Below, in pieces: positions 1 through 9,968 of a stretch of 64,000 bases of DNA. The position numbers and the translations under genes are program-made. The notes under the pieces were generated by a model, which worked only from the letters and a program-made list of their open reading frames with translations, searched no databases and was not told the DNA's origin. The stretch lies in NCBI GenBank assembly GCA_947503265.1, contig CANNDC010000005.1, positions 124,001-188,000 of the forward strand, written 5' to 3'. How positions within the stretch are numbered: the first letter of the stretch is position 1; every line of letters starts with the position of its first letter. The DNA is from an uncultured Alteromonadaceae bacterium (lineage in GTDB: Bacteria; Pseudomonadota; Gammaproteobacteria; Enterobacterales; Alteromonadaceae).

Positions 1-1
1 T

Positions 2-1363
2 CAAAATCATCCTGCATCTAAACTGCTCATTCCTCTGTCCTACTCTGCTATTCTTGGGGGCACTGTGACCTTAATTGGAACGTCTACCAACTTGATAGTA
101 GATAGTTTTTTGGTGGAACACGGGCATCCCGGTTTTAATTTTTGGGATTTTACTTTGTATGGTTTAGTAGCGGGCTTAAGCTGTGGTTTATTGATGTTTT
201 TGTTAATGCCCTTATTACCTGATATCAATATAAAGAAGAGTCAATTTCAAGCCTACTTTATCGAAGCAAAAGTATCTGCTGATTCAGAGTTAGTAGATAA
301 ATCCGTTGAGGACAATCAACTAAGAAATTTACCAGAACTGTTTCTCGTTGAAATAATTAGAGAGGGTGAGTTGATTACTCCTGTCACGCCAGAAATCATC
401 ATTCGAGCGAACGACAAATTAATATTTTCCGGCAATATAGAGAAAGTTGACAGTTTAAGCCATATCAAAGGGCTAACCTTGTTTGCTGAAACAGATGGGT
501 TACTCAGGGACAATCTTACGCAAGTGATAGTTTCTAACCGTGCTCAAGTAATCGGTCAGACGATTAAAGCGCTTGGGTTTCGTGCACTGTTTGATGCAGC
601 TGTGGTGGCTATCAGAAGAGATGGCGAACAGCTATCTGGAAAGCTAGGTGAAATCAAACTTCAAGCGGGTGATTTTCTTTTGCTTGCAACCGGACCAGAT
701 TTTGTTAAGCGACATAATATCACCAAGAATTTCTTTATCCTCTCTGAACAAAAAATCCCGACTCGATTAACTAAACTTCAAGAAATTGTCATTCTTGGTG
801 GTTTTCTATTAACCATTGTCCTAGCAGCAACGTCGACGCTGAATCTAGCAACTGGTTTAGTCTTTTTTATGGCGTTGTTAGTGGCGACTGGTGTGACTTC
901 AAACGCCGAAATCAAGCGCAATTTACCGCTAAATATCGTGATTGTGATTGTCGGGGCATTGAGTTTAGCAACGGCATTAGAAAACTCAGGTGTGTTGCAA
1001 ACCATAACCCAAGAAGCCTTTCCTCACTTAGGTGAGACGAGTCCGTTCTTAGCATTAGTCATAATTTATATTGCTACTTTGGTATTAACTGAGTTGGTGA
1101 CTAACAATGCGGCAGCAGCACTGATGTTCCCGTTCGCTTATGGGCTAGTAGAAGTGTTAGGGGTTCCCTTAATGCCATTTGCACTAGCGGTCGCGTTTGC
1201 AGCAAGTGCCAGTTTTATATCGCCTTACGGGTATCAAACCAACCTATTGGCATTCAATGCCGCAAACTATAAAGTGAAGCACTTTTTCCAGTTTGGTATT
1301 CTGATTTCTATACTCTACTCAAGTATCGTTTTAACTCTATTAAAAGTGACCTACGACTTGTAA
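2..1363 (+). CDS. SLC13-family sodium/anion symporter with internal RCK_C domains (5' truncated)
   Basis: The reading frame is open back to the window edge, so the true start lies outside. The first visible residues (SKLLIPLSYSAILGGT, then LIGTSTNLIV) are the conserved half-loop of the SLC13/DASS divalent anion:Na+ family. Two soluble TrkA-C/RCK_C-like domains follow, roughly codons 95-160 and 195-245. They end in an LLLATGPDF stretch. The second hydrophobic half then runs to the end, with TNNAAAALMFP as the second substrate/Na+ loop. Such fusions are usually annotated as SLC13 permeases for sulfate or dicarboxylates; the substrate cannot be read from sequence. It is convergent with the natB-like gene. 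Confidence 0.88.
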   Translation, partial: QNHPASKLLIPLSYSAILGGTVTLIGTSTNLIVDSFLVEHGHPGFNFWDFTLYGLVAGLSCGLLMFLLMPLLPDINIKKSQFQAYFIEAKVSADSELVDKSVEDNQLRNLPELFLVEIIREGELITPVTPEIIIRANDKLIFSGNIEKVDSLSHIKGLTLFAETDGLLRDNLTQVIVSNRAQVIGQTIKALGFRALFDAAVVAIRRDGEQLSGKLGEIKLQAGDFLLLATGPDFVKRHNITKNFFILSEQKIPTRLTKLQEIVILGGFLLTIVLAATSTLNLATGLVFFMALLVATGVTSNAEIKRNLPLNIVIVIVGALSLATALENSGVLQTITQEAFPHLGETSPFLALVIIYIATLVLTELVTNNAAAALMFPFAYGLVEVLGVPLMPFALAVAFAASASFISPYGYQTNLLAFNAANYKVKHFFQFGILISILYSSIVLTLLKVTYDL

Positions 1364-1417
1364 ATTGACGACAGGCAAATATTGAAAACTCTTGATGTAA
1401 CAACTGAGTAACTGCAA

Positions 1418-1448
1418 ACAAAAATGCCCTCATAATAGTGAGAGCATT
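1418..1448 (-). terminator. Likely terminator of the natA-natB operon
   Basis: An imperfect hairpin has arms AATGC-CTCA and TGAG-GCATT, one internal mismatch and a 6-nt loop. On the minus strand it is followed by a T-rich run. It lies between the convergent SLC13 gene and natB. Confidence 0.5.
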
Positions 1449-1506
1449 CTGACTTAAAGAAATCTAAACTGGCAAACTTAGATCAACACTTGTTTTGGTA
1501 TTAGCA

Positions 1507-2700
1507 TCACCTAAATAGCACTTTCTCTTTGTTAAACCAGTAGATACAAAAGGCGATTAACGCGGCGGCGATAATTGCAGTTGACCCAAAAATGGCAAAT
1601 AGTTGGAAGTAGTCCATAGTCCCTTTAATTAGCTCCTTGATGGCCAAAGCGACGTTAGTTAGAGGTACCCAAGCCCATCCACCTTTCAGCTCCACTCCTG
1701 GCAAAGCTGCCAGAATAATAGGGATAATGACTAAAATTACCAGAGTCCCCATATAGCTTTGAGCCTCTTTAAAGCTGCGAGCATAGATAGAAAGACTGAG
1801 TAACACAGAAGCAAAAATGGCAACGACCGGAACCAGCATTAGAAACATCAGCACGAAATCAATTGCGCCGATAGATGACATAAAGTTCACCACAAATTCA
1901 ATTGCCATGCCCTGACTCAAAATCAAACCCCAAATAGCCATGCTTGATACAGTTATCAGAGCAGCGGTGAGCCCAGCGAAGGCCACGGTGAAAAACTTAC
2001 CTAACACCAATTTGTAGCGCTCTGTAGGTGAAATAAGCAGTGTTTCTAATGTGCCTCTTTCTTTCTCTCCTGCCCCCAAGTCCGTAGCCGGAAACATAGC
2101 GCCTTGTAGACACAGAATAAAGATGAAATACGGCACCATGCCACCAATCTTTTCCCCCCAATTCTCTCTATTATCTGCGGTATTCACCTTTTCCAGCACA
2201 ATCGGCCTTAATAACGCCTTTTGTTGCTGTTCGTTCAACCCTAATGTATCAAATGCAAGCTCTCGTTGGATCTTGACTTGTTCTTTTACGATTTCATCAA
2301 CTCGATTAAACACTAAGTTAAGGCCAGAGTCATTTAGGTAAAGTTTAACAATGGCTTGGCCTGAATCGAGCACTTGGTCTGAGTAATTCGCTGGGATTTC
2401 TAAGATAAAATCGACCGTCCCTTCTGAAATAAGCTGATTGAAATTTTGATTTTCGTCGATATCGACTAAATTAAACACCTCGGTTTCAGACATTTTTTGA
2501 TTGATTGCTGGCGCATACTGTCCACCAACGATGGCATAGCTCAGCACTTTTGTTTGAGCATCTTCGATGGCCTTAGTGGAAAAGTACCCCACCACACCAA
2601 TAATCAACGGAAATACCAAAATAGGCAAAGCAATCATAAAAAACAATGTCTTACGATCCCTCACTAGCTCTTTTAATTCTTTTAAGAAAACCAACCACAT
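1507..2700 (-). CDS. natB: ABC-2 type exporter permease, NatB-like
   Basis: This is a 397-aa ABC-2 permease. One N-terminal membrane segment (about residues 18-42) precedes a large extracytoplasmic domain (about 45-180). A five-to-six helix block (about 185-390) follows, with the family motif GAGEKERGTLETLLISPTER near its start. This layout matches NatB of the NatAB Na+-extruding ABC exporter and related YhaP/CcmB-like permeases. It sits 9 bp downstream of the ATPase gene on the same strand, so the two are almost certainly co-transcribed and form one transporter. The transported ion or drug is not proven by sequence. Confidence 0.85.
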   Translation of the reverse strand: MWLVFLKELKELVRDRKTLFFMIALPILVFPLIIGVVGYFSTKAIEDAQTKVLSYAIVGGQYAPAINQKMSETEVFNLVDIDENQNFNQLISEGTVDFILEIPANYSDQVLDSGQAIVKLYLNDSGLNLVFNRVDEIVKEQVKIQRELAFDTLGLNEQQQKALLRPIVLEKVNTADNRENWGEKIGGMVPYFIFILCLQGAMFPATDLGAGEKERGTLETLLISPTERYKLVLGKFFTVAFAGLTAALITVSSMAIWGLILSQGMAIEFVVNFMSSIGAIDFVLMFLMLVPVVAIFASVLLSLSIYARSFKEAQSYMGTLVILVIIPIILAALPGVELKGGWAWVPLTNVALAIKELIKGTMDYFQLFAIFGSTAIIAAALIAFCIYWFNKEKVLFR

Positions 2701-2709
2701 AATTTTTAT

Positions 2710-3486
2710 TTATCCTTGTGCCAATGTTGATAAAAAAGCGTTGTGAAGTGAACCGTCTGAGAGTTGTTCAAATTCATTTAGACTGCCATTAAACATAGTT
2801 ACACCTTGATCGATGATAGTAACCTGATCGCACAACTCTGCCACTTCATCTAAGTGGTGGGTTGAGAAAATCACCGGTATTCCATCCTTTTTAAGCCCGC
2901 GAATAAAATCCAATACCGTCTGGGTTGCCATGATATCTAGCCCAGTTGTGGGCTCATCCAAAATCACCACTTCAGGACTATGCACCACGGCGCGCGCAAT
3001 GGCGGTTTTCTGTTTCATCCCAGTCGAAAAATTTTCACATCGCCTGTCTAAAAAACTGTGCATATCTAGCATACTGGCCAGCACATCAATACGTTGGGCT
3101 ATGGATGCTTTGTCCATTCCATGTAGCTGGCCAAAGTATTCAATATTTTCGCGACCAGAAAGCCGGCCATACAGACCTGTTGAGCCCGACAAAAAACCAA
3201 TTTTTTTTCTGGCTAGCAAGGGATCTTTTAAGACATCGATACCATTGATGATGACTTTCCCAGCATTAGGTTGCAGTGCCGTAGATAGCACTCGCAAGGT
3301 TGTGGTTTTGCCTGCTCCGTTAGGACCCAACAATCCCAAAACTTGCCCATCATCTACGCTGAAAGACACATCTTTCACTGAATGAAAAAAACGCCCTTGT
3401 AGTCGAGGATCTTTTTTCTCTTGCTCTGTCAGCTTCTTCGGGTTTTCCACCTCGAACTTTTTAGAAAGCTGCTTAATTTCTATCAT
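2710..3486 (-). CDS. natA: ABC transporter ATP-binding protein, NatA-like
   Basis: This 258-aa ABC ATPase has Walker A GPNGAGKTT (about residue 54), a signature region FSTGMKQKTAIARA (about 153), Walker B VVILDEPTTGLD (about 173) and an H-loop STHH (about 208). The short insertion before the Walker A (KDPRLQGRFFHSVKDV) is typical of NatA. It heads a two-gene operon with the permease. The gene is divergent from the Yip1-like gene, with about 150 bp of shared AT-rich upstream DNA. Confidence 0.9.
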   Translation of the reverse strand: MIEIKQLSKKFEVENPKKLTEQEKKDPRLQGRFFHSVKDVSFSVDDGQVLGLLGPNGAGKTTTLRVLSTALQPNAGKVIINGIDVLKDPLLARKKIGFLSGSTGLYGRLSGRENIEYFGQLHGMDKASIAQRIDVLASMLDMHSFLDRRCENFSTGMKQKTAIARAVVHSPEVVILDEPTTGLDIMATQTVLDFIRGLKKDGIPVIFSTHHLDEVAELCDQVTIIDQGVTMFNGSLNEFEQLSDGSLHNAFLSTLAQG

Positions 3487-3638
3487 TCCATATACTCGCT
3501 TTGGATTCTATTTTGAATAATAACGCTACAATACTCTAATACTGTTAGTCAGTGACAGAGTGAATTTGTTACAGTATAAAACACAAAAAATTTTAATAAT
3601 GTGCCATATAACGTCGTAGATTGTCAGGAATATGTTTA

Positions 3639-4340
3639 ATGCAATACAGTAATAATCCTTTTTCCGCTTGTATCGAGATATTCACCAAGCCCAGTCGCGT
3701 ATTCGATACTATCAATGAGAAACACAACTGGTCTTGGATTCCGTTTATATTCGTTTCACTTTTTGGGATTTTACCGCTTTATTGGTATATGAACGTGGTC
3801 GACTTTAATTGGTATTTGGATGTCTACATCTCAACTGCCATGGGAGAAGTGAGTCCTGCCGAGAGAGATAATTTTCGAGCCGCGTTGACCCAACAAAACC
3901 TTACCTTTGGTATGATTGCAGGCGCATTATTTTTTCAACTAGTGACAAATGCGATACTCGCCGCCTATTTGAATTTTGCGACTAAGGCAGATGACAATAA
4001 CCTGAATGGTTTCACCGATTGGTTTGGGTTCACTTGGTGGGTCAGTCTACCTATGGTGATTGGGTTTATCGCGTCAATATTGATGCTAATTATAAGTTCT
4101 AACCCTGAAATGCCGATGGGTTCATTGAATCCGTTAACCCTTTCCTACCTGCTCAGTATTGATATGCAATCAACTTGGTTTGGATTCACCAATGCGATAA
4201 GACCAGATTTAATATTAACTATGTATTTACTGGCCGTGGGTATAAGTCGATGGACCGATTTTGAAAGTAAGAAAATTTATTTGATTGCCTTCACACCTTT
4301 TGCCTTGTTTTTTATAGTATGGATTCTGGTCCTAATTTAA
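3639..4340 (+). CDS. Yip1-family (DUF1282-like) inner-membrane protein
   Basis: The protein has about 233 aa and five to six hydrophobic segments. The N-terminal motif NPFSACIEIFTKPSRVFDTI is typical of bacterial Yip1/DUF1282 proteins. A conserved GFTDWFGFTWWVSLPMVIG helix lies near the middle. The frame also opens at an upstream TTG (3621). The ATG at 3639 is preferred because AGGA lies 9 nt before it. No catalytic function is known for the family. The 3' end overlaps the convergent DUF3025 gene by 29 bp. Confidence 0.75.
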   Translation: MQYSNNPFSACIEIFTKPSRVFDTINEKHNWSWIPFIFVSLFGILPLYWYMNVVDFNWYLDVYISTAMGEVSPAERDNFRAALTQQNLTFGMIAGALFFQLVTNAILAAYLNFATKADDNNLNGFTDWFGFTWWVSLPMVIGFIASILMLIISSNPEMPMGSLNPLTLSYLLSIDMQSTWFGFTNAIRPDLILTMYLLAVGISRWTDFESKKIYLIAFTPFALFFIVWILVLI

Positions 4341-5190
4341 GCGATTTTAGAGGTCGAAAGTAAGCGGTATTTTGATAAAAACTTGCTTGTTTATTTTCGT
4401 TAAACCAGTGGGGAATTCCGAGCAACGGCAATGGGTGAAGACTTCTCTTATCATACAAAGCTTGCTGTGTTGAGAGTTGGTTGCACAAAGCGATATCCAG
4501 AAGATGACGTTTTTCTAGAGCTCTGAGTGAAAAAAAACCGTCTTCAACAACAACCGCTATCCACTTGCCCGTAAGACCAATAAATGGATTTAGCAGCATT
4601 TCATAGTTAGCGTGACCAAACACAAATGCTTCTATGTCATTTCCCCACTTATGTCTATTTTCTACGAAAGCTTGACTCCAAAGATGTTGCTTTAACAAGG
4701 CCAAAATATCCTTTTCACTGTCTCTAACAGCAAGCACTACACCACATTCATCGAAATGCGTTATGTTGTTTCTGCGAATGGTTCTAGGAGAAAGGCCATA
4801 TTCTGTGATGTCTTGAACATGCCATTGATTAAGCAGCTTTTTGGTCTTTGGAAATTGCAACCACACTAATCCATTGAACAAATCATGCCACGACTCGGGA
4901 CGCGTCGGAATCTCATTATTATTGGCAATATAAAGCTCGTAATACTGATTCTGTTGCTCGTCTTGAAGTTTTTTATCGAGTTCAGATTGACAAACAAACT
5001 GGATTTGAGTCTGGGTCTTGGAATTAGTTTGAAAGCTATATTGCGCTATCAATTTATTTAACCCTTCAGCATTGGGGAAACATTGCCAATCAGATAGTGA
5101 AAAAAGGGCCTCAAGTTCAGAAAACGGAGCCCTTTTTAACACATGTGTCCAAGTTTCTTTCCATTTATGTGGTGGCTTATGGAGATCCAT
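4312..5190 (-). CDS. DUF3025 family protein
   Basis: This is a 292-aa soluble protein. The segment SWHDLFNGLVWLQFPKTKKLLN (about residues 98-119) and the later HANYEMLLNPFIGLTGKW and LHPLPLLGIPHWF motifs are hallmarks of DUF3025, a proteobacterial family without assigned function. No signal peptide is visible. Its 3' end overlaps the convergent Yip1-like gene, which suggests the two transcripts read into each other. Confidence 0.8.
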   Translation of the reverse strand: MDLHKPPHKWKETWTHVLKRAPFSELEALFSLSDWQCFPNAEGLNKLIAQYSFQTNSKTQTQIQFVCQSELDKKLQDEQQNQYYELYIANNNEIPTRPESWHDLFNGLVWLQFPKTKKLLNQWHVQDITEYGLSPRTIRRNNITHFDECGVVLAVRDSEKDILALLKQHLWSQAFVENRHKWGNDIEAFVFGHANYEMLLNPFIGLTGKWIAVVVEDGFFSLRALEKRHLLDIALCNQLSTQQALYDKRSLHPLPLLGIPHWFNENKQASFYQNTAYFRPLKSLKLGPESIL

Positions 5191-5270
5191 GTTGAATTAG
5201 TTAACCTAGTAGTAGTGCTCATTGGCAGGATTTTTTATACTGGGGGAAATGTAATAACAAGAGCAATAAT

Positions 5271-6926
5271 ATGCAAATACTAAAAACCACAATTACCCTA
5301 CTGCTCACTACATATCTTGTGAGTGCATGTTCCCATTCAGACAGCAGTAAACAAAATACGGCAGCTAAAAATAACGCCGTTAGTTTTGACAAAGTTTATC
5401 AAACTATCAGCGAAGAAAAACTCAGACAACACACTAAAATTGTATCGTCAGATGAATTTGAAGGCCGCTCCCCGACAACTATTGGTGAAACAAAAACCCT
5501 AGATTATTTAGTTAGTAACTTCAAAGCTCTGGGTTTAAAACCGGGCAATGGCGATAGTTATCTTCAACCCGTCGAATTGATGAAAACCATTACCAATCCA
5601 AATATGACGCTAACCATGGGGAATCACTCTTTTACTTACAAAGAAAATATGGTCGCTTCTTCCAAGCGTGAGCAATCTAGAGTCGAATTGACAGATTCAG
5701 AAGTCGTGTTTGTAGGCTATGGTGTTGTCGCTCCTGAATACGAGTGGAACGACTACGCAGGATTAGATGTAAAAGGAAAGACCGTCGTCATATTAGTAAA
5801 CGACCCGGGCTTTGAAAACCCTGAAAGTGGTAAATTTCAAGGCAAAACCATGACCTATTATGGTCGATGGAGTTACAAATACGAAGAAGCAAGTCGTCAA
5901 GGAGCGGCTGGCGCAATTATAGTGCATGAAACCGCACCTGCATCTTATGGATGGTCAGTGGTGGCCAATAGCTGGAGTGGTCCTCAGTACTCTTTGGTCA
6001 GTAAAAACGGCAATGCTGATAGAGTTGCTGTTGAGGGTTGGATTAGCCTAGATGCAGCCCAGAAAGTATTCTCAGATGCAGGACTTAACTTCGCTGATGA
6101 AAAAGCCAAGGCGCTCAAAGCCCCCTATTCCAAAGCACTAGATCTAACTGCTTCCATTACTATTAATCATACGTTCAAGAAATCGGTCAGCAACAATGTG
6201 ATAGCCACTTTGCCTGGCTCAAAAGCACCGGATGAGCATATCATTTATACTGCCCACTGGGATCACTTAGGCAAGGATGAAAATAAAGAAGGAGACCAAA
6301 TTTATAACGGAGCTCATGACAACGCGACGGGAATGGCCGCGAGTTTAGTGATGGCAGAGTCGTTTGCAAAGCTAACTGAACGACCAGAAAGGTCAGTAAC
6401 TTTTCTAGTTGTTACGGCCGAAGAGCGTGGTTTGCTTGGTTCGAAATATTACTCTGAAAACCCAATTATTCCGTTTGACAAAACAGTAGCAAACATCAAC
6501 ATGGATGCACTTAATTTACTGGGCAAAACCAATGATATCTCTGTTGTTGGTATGGGAAAATCTGAACTAGAAAATTATTTACTAGAAGCCGCAAACAAAC
6601 AAAACCGCGTACTAACACAAGAATCACGACCAGAAGCTGGACTTTACTATCGCTCGGATCATTTTAGTTTTGCTAAAGTCGGTATTCCTGCCCTCTATGC
6701 TAAAGGTGGAAGTGATCCTGTGGATGAAGCAACCGCAACCTACCGCAAGCGTATGAGTGTTATCATCACGGGCTGTTATCATCAAGTTTGTGACCGTTTC
6801 AGAGAAAATTGGGACTTCGGTGGAGTGTTGCAAGATACCCAATTGTTATTTGATGTAGGGTATCAAATTGCTAGCGATGACTATTGGCCGAAATGGAATG
6901 CAACCAGTGAGTTTCAGCGTCAATAA
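5271..6926 (+). CDS. M28 family zinc aminopeptidase lipoprotein with PA domain
   Basis: The 551-aa protein begins with a lipoprotein signal peptide (lipobox LVSAC, Cys20), so it is predicted to be membrane anchored. A protease-associated (PA) domain occupies roughly residues 140-280. The M28 catalytic domain follows. All expected co-catalytic zinc ligands are visible: His in TAHWDHLG (about 329), Asp in AHDNATG (about 350), Glu-Glu in TAEERG (about 384), Asp in NMDALN (about 411) and His in RSDHFSF (about 463). It is likely to trim peptides in the periplasm or at the outer membrane. It appears monocistronic, with a terminator-like hairpin downstream. Confidence 0.92.
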   Translation: MQILKTTITLLLTTYLVSACSHSDSSKQNTAAKNNAVSFDKVYQTISEEKLRQHTKIVSSDEFEGRSPTTIGETKTLDYLVSNFKALGLKPGNGDSYLQPVELMKTITNPNMTLTMGNHSFTYKENMVASSKREQSRVELTDSEVVFVGYGVVAPEYEWNDYAGLDVKGKTVVILVNDPGFENPESGKFQGKTMTYYGRWSYKYEEASRQGAAGAIIVHETAPASYGWSVVANSWSGPQYSLVSKNGNADRVAVEGWISLDAAQKVFSDAGLNFADEKAKALKAPYSKALDLTASITINHTFKKSVSNNVIATLPGSKAPDEHIIYTAHWDHLGKDENKEGDQIYNGAHDNATGMAASLVMAESFAKLTERPERSVTFLVVTAEERGLLGSKYYSENPIIPFDKTVANINMDALNLLGKTNDISVVGMGKSELENYLLEAANKQNRVLTQESRPEAGLYYRSDHFSFAKVGIPALYAKGGSDPVDEATATYRKRMSVIITGCYHQVCDRFRENWDFGGVLQDTQLLFDVGYQIASDDYWPKWNATSEFQRQ

Positions 6927-6945
6927 TTAGTGAAAACCTTTGCTT

Positions 6946-6977
6946 AAAAGGAGGTTATTTATACATCCTTTTTTTAT
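6946..6977 (+). terminator. Candidate Rho-independent terminator of the M28 peptidase gene
   Basis: A 10-bp stem with one mismatch (AAAAGGAGGT paired with ACATCCTTTT) and a 7-nt loop is followed directly by a run of T, 20 bp after the stop codon. Confidence 0.6.
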
Positions 6978-7014
6978 TTTTTCCATTCTCGTTTGGTTCA
7001 CATGAAAAACAGTA

Positions 7015-7197
7015 TGTTTTGACTTCAGTGTATAAAGCCTGGTTAGTCTAATAATTCCAACACGCTGCAAGACCTCCATGTGCGCTTGGATTACGACATA
7101 CATGTTTCAACATCGGGGTATAAAGCGTTGCATGGCTTAAAAGGTTTTAACCCGCCGTGAAAGCATCCATGCTGGCTTGATCTCGCCATCCTTGGCT
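7015..7197. repeat. Two divergent tandem copies of an about 90-bp intergenic repeat
   Basis: The gene-free stretch 6927-7249 contains two alignable units, about 7015-7100 and 7103-7197. Both carry GTATAAAGC (7030 and 7118). Both carry a TCCATG-GC-TTG core (7075 and 7166) and then a CGCC/CGAC-AT segment. The period is 88-91 bp. No coding potential was seen. The repeat lies between the convergent peptidase and hldE genes. Confidence 0.5.
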
Positions 7198-7249
7198 CGG
7201 ACAGTTAAAATTTTTAATCCTTGTACACTTTCCTATCCAAACTTCGTTG

Positions 7250-8677
7250 CTATTTTTGTTTGTTTTTCACAATATTATTAATGATATTAGTGGTCGAAAT
7301 GCCCGTTTCGAAGTTTAGAACCTTAACCTCACCGCCGTTAGCTAAGACTTGCTTTCCGCCAGCAATTTCGTCAACTTGGTAATCGCCGCCTTTTACCAAA
7401 ATATCAGGGAGTAACTCGCTAATTAACCGCTCGGGCGTGTCTTCGGAAAACTCAACAACCCAGAATACAGAAGCGAGCCCAGCAAGCACTGCCATGCGAC
7501 GATCACTATTGTTGATTGGTCGTCCAGGTCCCTTTAATTCGGTAACAGACTCGTCCGAATTGACGGCCACAATTAGTTTATCTCCCAATTTACTGGCGTT
7601 TTGCAAATAAGATACATGTCCGGCATGCAAAATATCGAAGCAACCATTAGTCAGCACAATCTTATCGCCATTTCGTTTGGCTTGTTTTACCGCCATAGCG
7701 AGCTGTTGCTGAGTCATAACGCCTCGGTTGAGGCTAACCTGCTTCGATACCGTTTCAATTAATTCATTGGCACTCACTGAGGACGTCCCCAATTTACCCA
7801 CAACGATACTTGCAGCCTCATTAGCCAGTGCGCTGGCATCTTCTAAGCTTGCTCCGGCTGCAATGGATACCGCCAAGGTGGAAATAACCGTGTCACCAGC
7901 ACCTGTTACATCGTACACTTCTTTCGCTTTTGCGGGAAAATGCAATTCATCTTGATTCTGTTGCAGCAGTGTCATTCCTTTTTCAGATCGCGTGACCAAC
8001 AAAGCTGTCAAATCTAACTGCTGGATAAGGCTGTTCGCTTTGGAAATCAGAACTTCTTCGTCTTCACAATGACCAGCAATGGCTTCAAACTCGCCCATAT
8101 TTGGCGTGAGCAAAGTTGCACCAGCATATTTGCTAAAATCGGTTCCTTTCGGGTCAACGATTACTGGAATTTGCTTCGACCTTGCTATTTCGATAAGAAT
8201 GGGAATATGGCTCAAGGCGCCTTTGGCATAATCAGACAAAATAACCAGATCTGCTGCTTCAATAATCTCTTCATAACGAGCTTGAAGCTCTTGTTTATCG
8301 ACGGAAGCAAAGCTCTTTTCAAAATCTAAGCGAATAAGTTGCTGATTGCGACTCATTACTCTCAATTTAGTAATTGTATTGAAATCAGGAACTCTCAAAA
8401 AGTCACAAACGACCCCCAATGAAGAAAGCTTGGTAGTTAGGCTATCCGCAGCTTCATCATCTCCGGTCAAGCCAAGTAAAGTCACCTTGGCACCAAGCGC
8501 TGCGGCATTCAAGGCCACGTTTGCAGCACCACCTGGTCTGTCTTCACTATCACTAATTGCAACGACGGGTACAGGAGCCTCTGGGGAGATTCTACCCGTT
8601 GGTCCGACCCAATAGCGATCCAACATTATATCCCCTACTACTAGGATTTTAGCCGAAGAAAAGTCTGGAACTAGCAT
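7250..8677 (-). CDS. hldE: Bifunctional heptose-7-phosphate kinase / heptose-1-phosphate adenylyltransferase
   Basis: At 475 aa this is the length of E. coli HldE. The N-terminal ribokinase-fold domain (about 1-320) has the [11 protein letters not shown] substrate loop and a GAGDT anion hole near residue 261. The C-terminal nucleotidyltransferase domain carries [19 protein letters not shown] (HxGH motif, about 345) and [12 protein letters not shown]. The enzyme makes ADP-D-glycero-beta-D-manno-heptose for the LPS inner core. It sits about 2.6 kb from glnE, a looser version of the glnE-hldE linkage seen in enterobacteria. Confidence 0.97.
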   Translation of the reverse strand: MLVPDFSSAKILVVGDIMLDRYWVGPTGRISPEAPVPVVAISDSEDRPGGAANVALNAAALGAKVTLLGLTGDDEAADSLTTKLSSLGVVCDFLRVPDFNTITKLRVMSRNQQLIRLDFEKSFASVDKQELQARYEEIIEAADLVILSDYAKGALSHIPILIEIARSKQIPVIVDPKGTDFSKYAGATLLTPNMGEFEAIAGHCEDEEVLISKANSLIQQLDLTALLVTRSEKGMTLLQQNQDELHFPAKAKEVYDVTGAGDTVISTLAVSIAAGASLEDASALANEAASIVVGKLGTSSVSANELIETVSKQVSLNRGVMTQQQLAMAVKQAKRNGDKIVLTNGCFDILHAGHVSYLQNASKLGDKLIVAVNSDESVTELKGPGRPINNSDRRMAVLAGLASVFWVVEFSEDTPERLISELLPDILVKGGDYQVDEIAGGKQVLANGGEVKVLNFETGISTTNIINNIVKNKQK

Positions 8678-8748
8678 ATGTGATGTCCGAAAGTATCAAA
8701 AACTAAACTGTGCAGAAGTATAACTCAGTTTTGATCTAGCGCGACTCT

Positions 8749-9411
8749 TTAGAGAACAAAAAAGTAAACAGAAAAATAGTGGAAAATGCAGCCAGCCAAA
8801 ACAAATAAATGCCAAATAGCGTGCGTAAACCTTACTTTTTTGGCCATATAAAAAATCACACCAAAACTAAAACACAATCCACCGGCTAACAAAAGTAGCA
8901 AGCCATCCGTCGGCACAGAAATGTAAAAAGGATAAGCCATAAATATAACTAACCACCCCATTGCCAAATAGGTAGTGATAGAAATCTTGGGGTATTTTGA
9001 CCCAGCTTTACACTTAAAAATCACACCAAACAAAGCGATAGACCAAATGACTACCAAGGCTGTCCAGCCAATCCAGCCACCAATACTCAAGACCACAAAA
9101 GGCGTGTAAGTTCCGGCAATTAATAAATAGATTGCACAATGATCTAACAGTTTAAAAAGCTTTTTAGTTTTTGGATCCGTTGCACTGTGATAGATAGTTG
9201 ACGACAAAAACATCGCGATTAGCGAACTACCATAAATAATAGAGGCGAGTAGAACTAGTGCACCCTGGCTTTGGATAATAAGGTAAGCTAACCCAATTAC
9301 CGCAAACACAACACCCAAAAAGTGGCTTAGGGCATTGAAACGTTCCTCTAGGGGAGAATAACCCGAATCAGTTAGGTTGATACTATTTTTTGAAGCCGTG
9401 GATACATCCAA
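8749..9411 (-). CDS. Haemolysin III / PAQR-family membrane protein
   Basis: The segment YSPLEERFNALSHFLGVVFAVIG opens a seven-helix protein of the haemolysin III (HlyIII/YqfA, PAQR-like) family. Conserved polar residues are visible: SSTIYHSA, LLDHCAIYLLIAGTYTPF and HAIWHLFVLAGCIFHYFSV. The latter supply the metal-type His positions of the family. A longer frame opens at a GTG at 9480. The TTG at 9411 is preferred because an AGGA-like ribosome site precedes it and the N-terminus then fits homologues; the start is not certain. Its cellular role is unknown (membrane homeostasis is proposed for relatives). Confidence 0.85.
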   Translation of the reverse strand: MDVSTASKNSINLTDSGYSPLEERFNALSHFLGVVFAVIGLAYLIIQSQGALVLLASIIYGSSLIAMFLSSTIYHSATDPKTKKLFKLLDHCAIYLLIAGTYTPFVVLSIGGWIGWTALVVIWSIALFGVIFKCKAGSKYPKISITTYLAMGWLVIFMAYPFYISVPTDGLLLLLAGGLCFSFGVIFYMAKKVRFTHAIWHLFVLAGCIFHYFSVYFFVL

Positions 9412-9615
9412 AGGTAATTTTCTTCCTAGAGTGAATACGAAAGGAGCAGAGTCTACAACTTTTAGCGTACACTTGTACACTGAAATATGTAGGTGGAAAT
9501 TTATATAATTATATTCAGAGACTGAAATTCATGGATGGAAGGTTATCGTCATATTCTGTACACTTTTCCAATTCTATAAGTTCAATTCAATAAGCTTCCG
9601 GTTTTATATACAAAC

Positions 9616-9957
9616 ATGCCCACTTCCACAGATACAATTTGGTCCGTTTACATTATTGAAAACAAGCTGAATCAATATTACACCGGCATTTGCAAAGATC
9701 TCGCCAGACGATTCGATGAACATAATTCGGGTGGTCGTTTATGTGCTAAAGCACTTAAAGGAAAATCACCGTTAACCTTAGTATTTGCAGCGGATATGAA
9801 AAACCATTCTGACGCGTTAAAGGCTGAAATGTGGATTAAAAAACTTTCAAAAGATCAAAAGATAAAACTAGTAAATCACCAAGTAACGTTAGATTTTGCT
9901 CACTCGCGTCACAAAGACAAGTATTTGAATGAAATTATGCTGAAAGTGACTCAATAG
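9616..9957 (+). CDS. GIY-YIG domain protein, UPF0213/YhbQ-like
   Basis: The 113-aa protein is almost entirely one GIY-YIG nuclease-fold domain. It has VYIIENKLNQYYTGICKDLARRFDEHN (the YI...YTGI core with Arg), then GGRLCAKALKGKSPLTLVFA and a Glu in AEMWIKKLSKDQK. That pattern is the standalone YhbQ/UPF0213 group, whose role in DNA transactions is unsettled. An inverted-repeat element begins 12 bp after its stop. Confidence 0.88.
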   Translation: MPTSTDTIWSVYIIENKLNQYYTGICKDLARRFDEHNSGGRLCAKALKGKSPLTLVFAADMKNHSDALKAEMWIKKLSKDQKIKLVNHQVTLDFAHSRHKDKYLNEIMLKVTQ

Positions 9958-9968
9958 ACAAAATTATT

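Noticed and set aside
2051..2341. Antisense frames over natB, natA, hldE, galU, ugd and other genes
   Set aside because: They are shadows of well-supported genes on the opposite strand, without motifs or ribosome sites.
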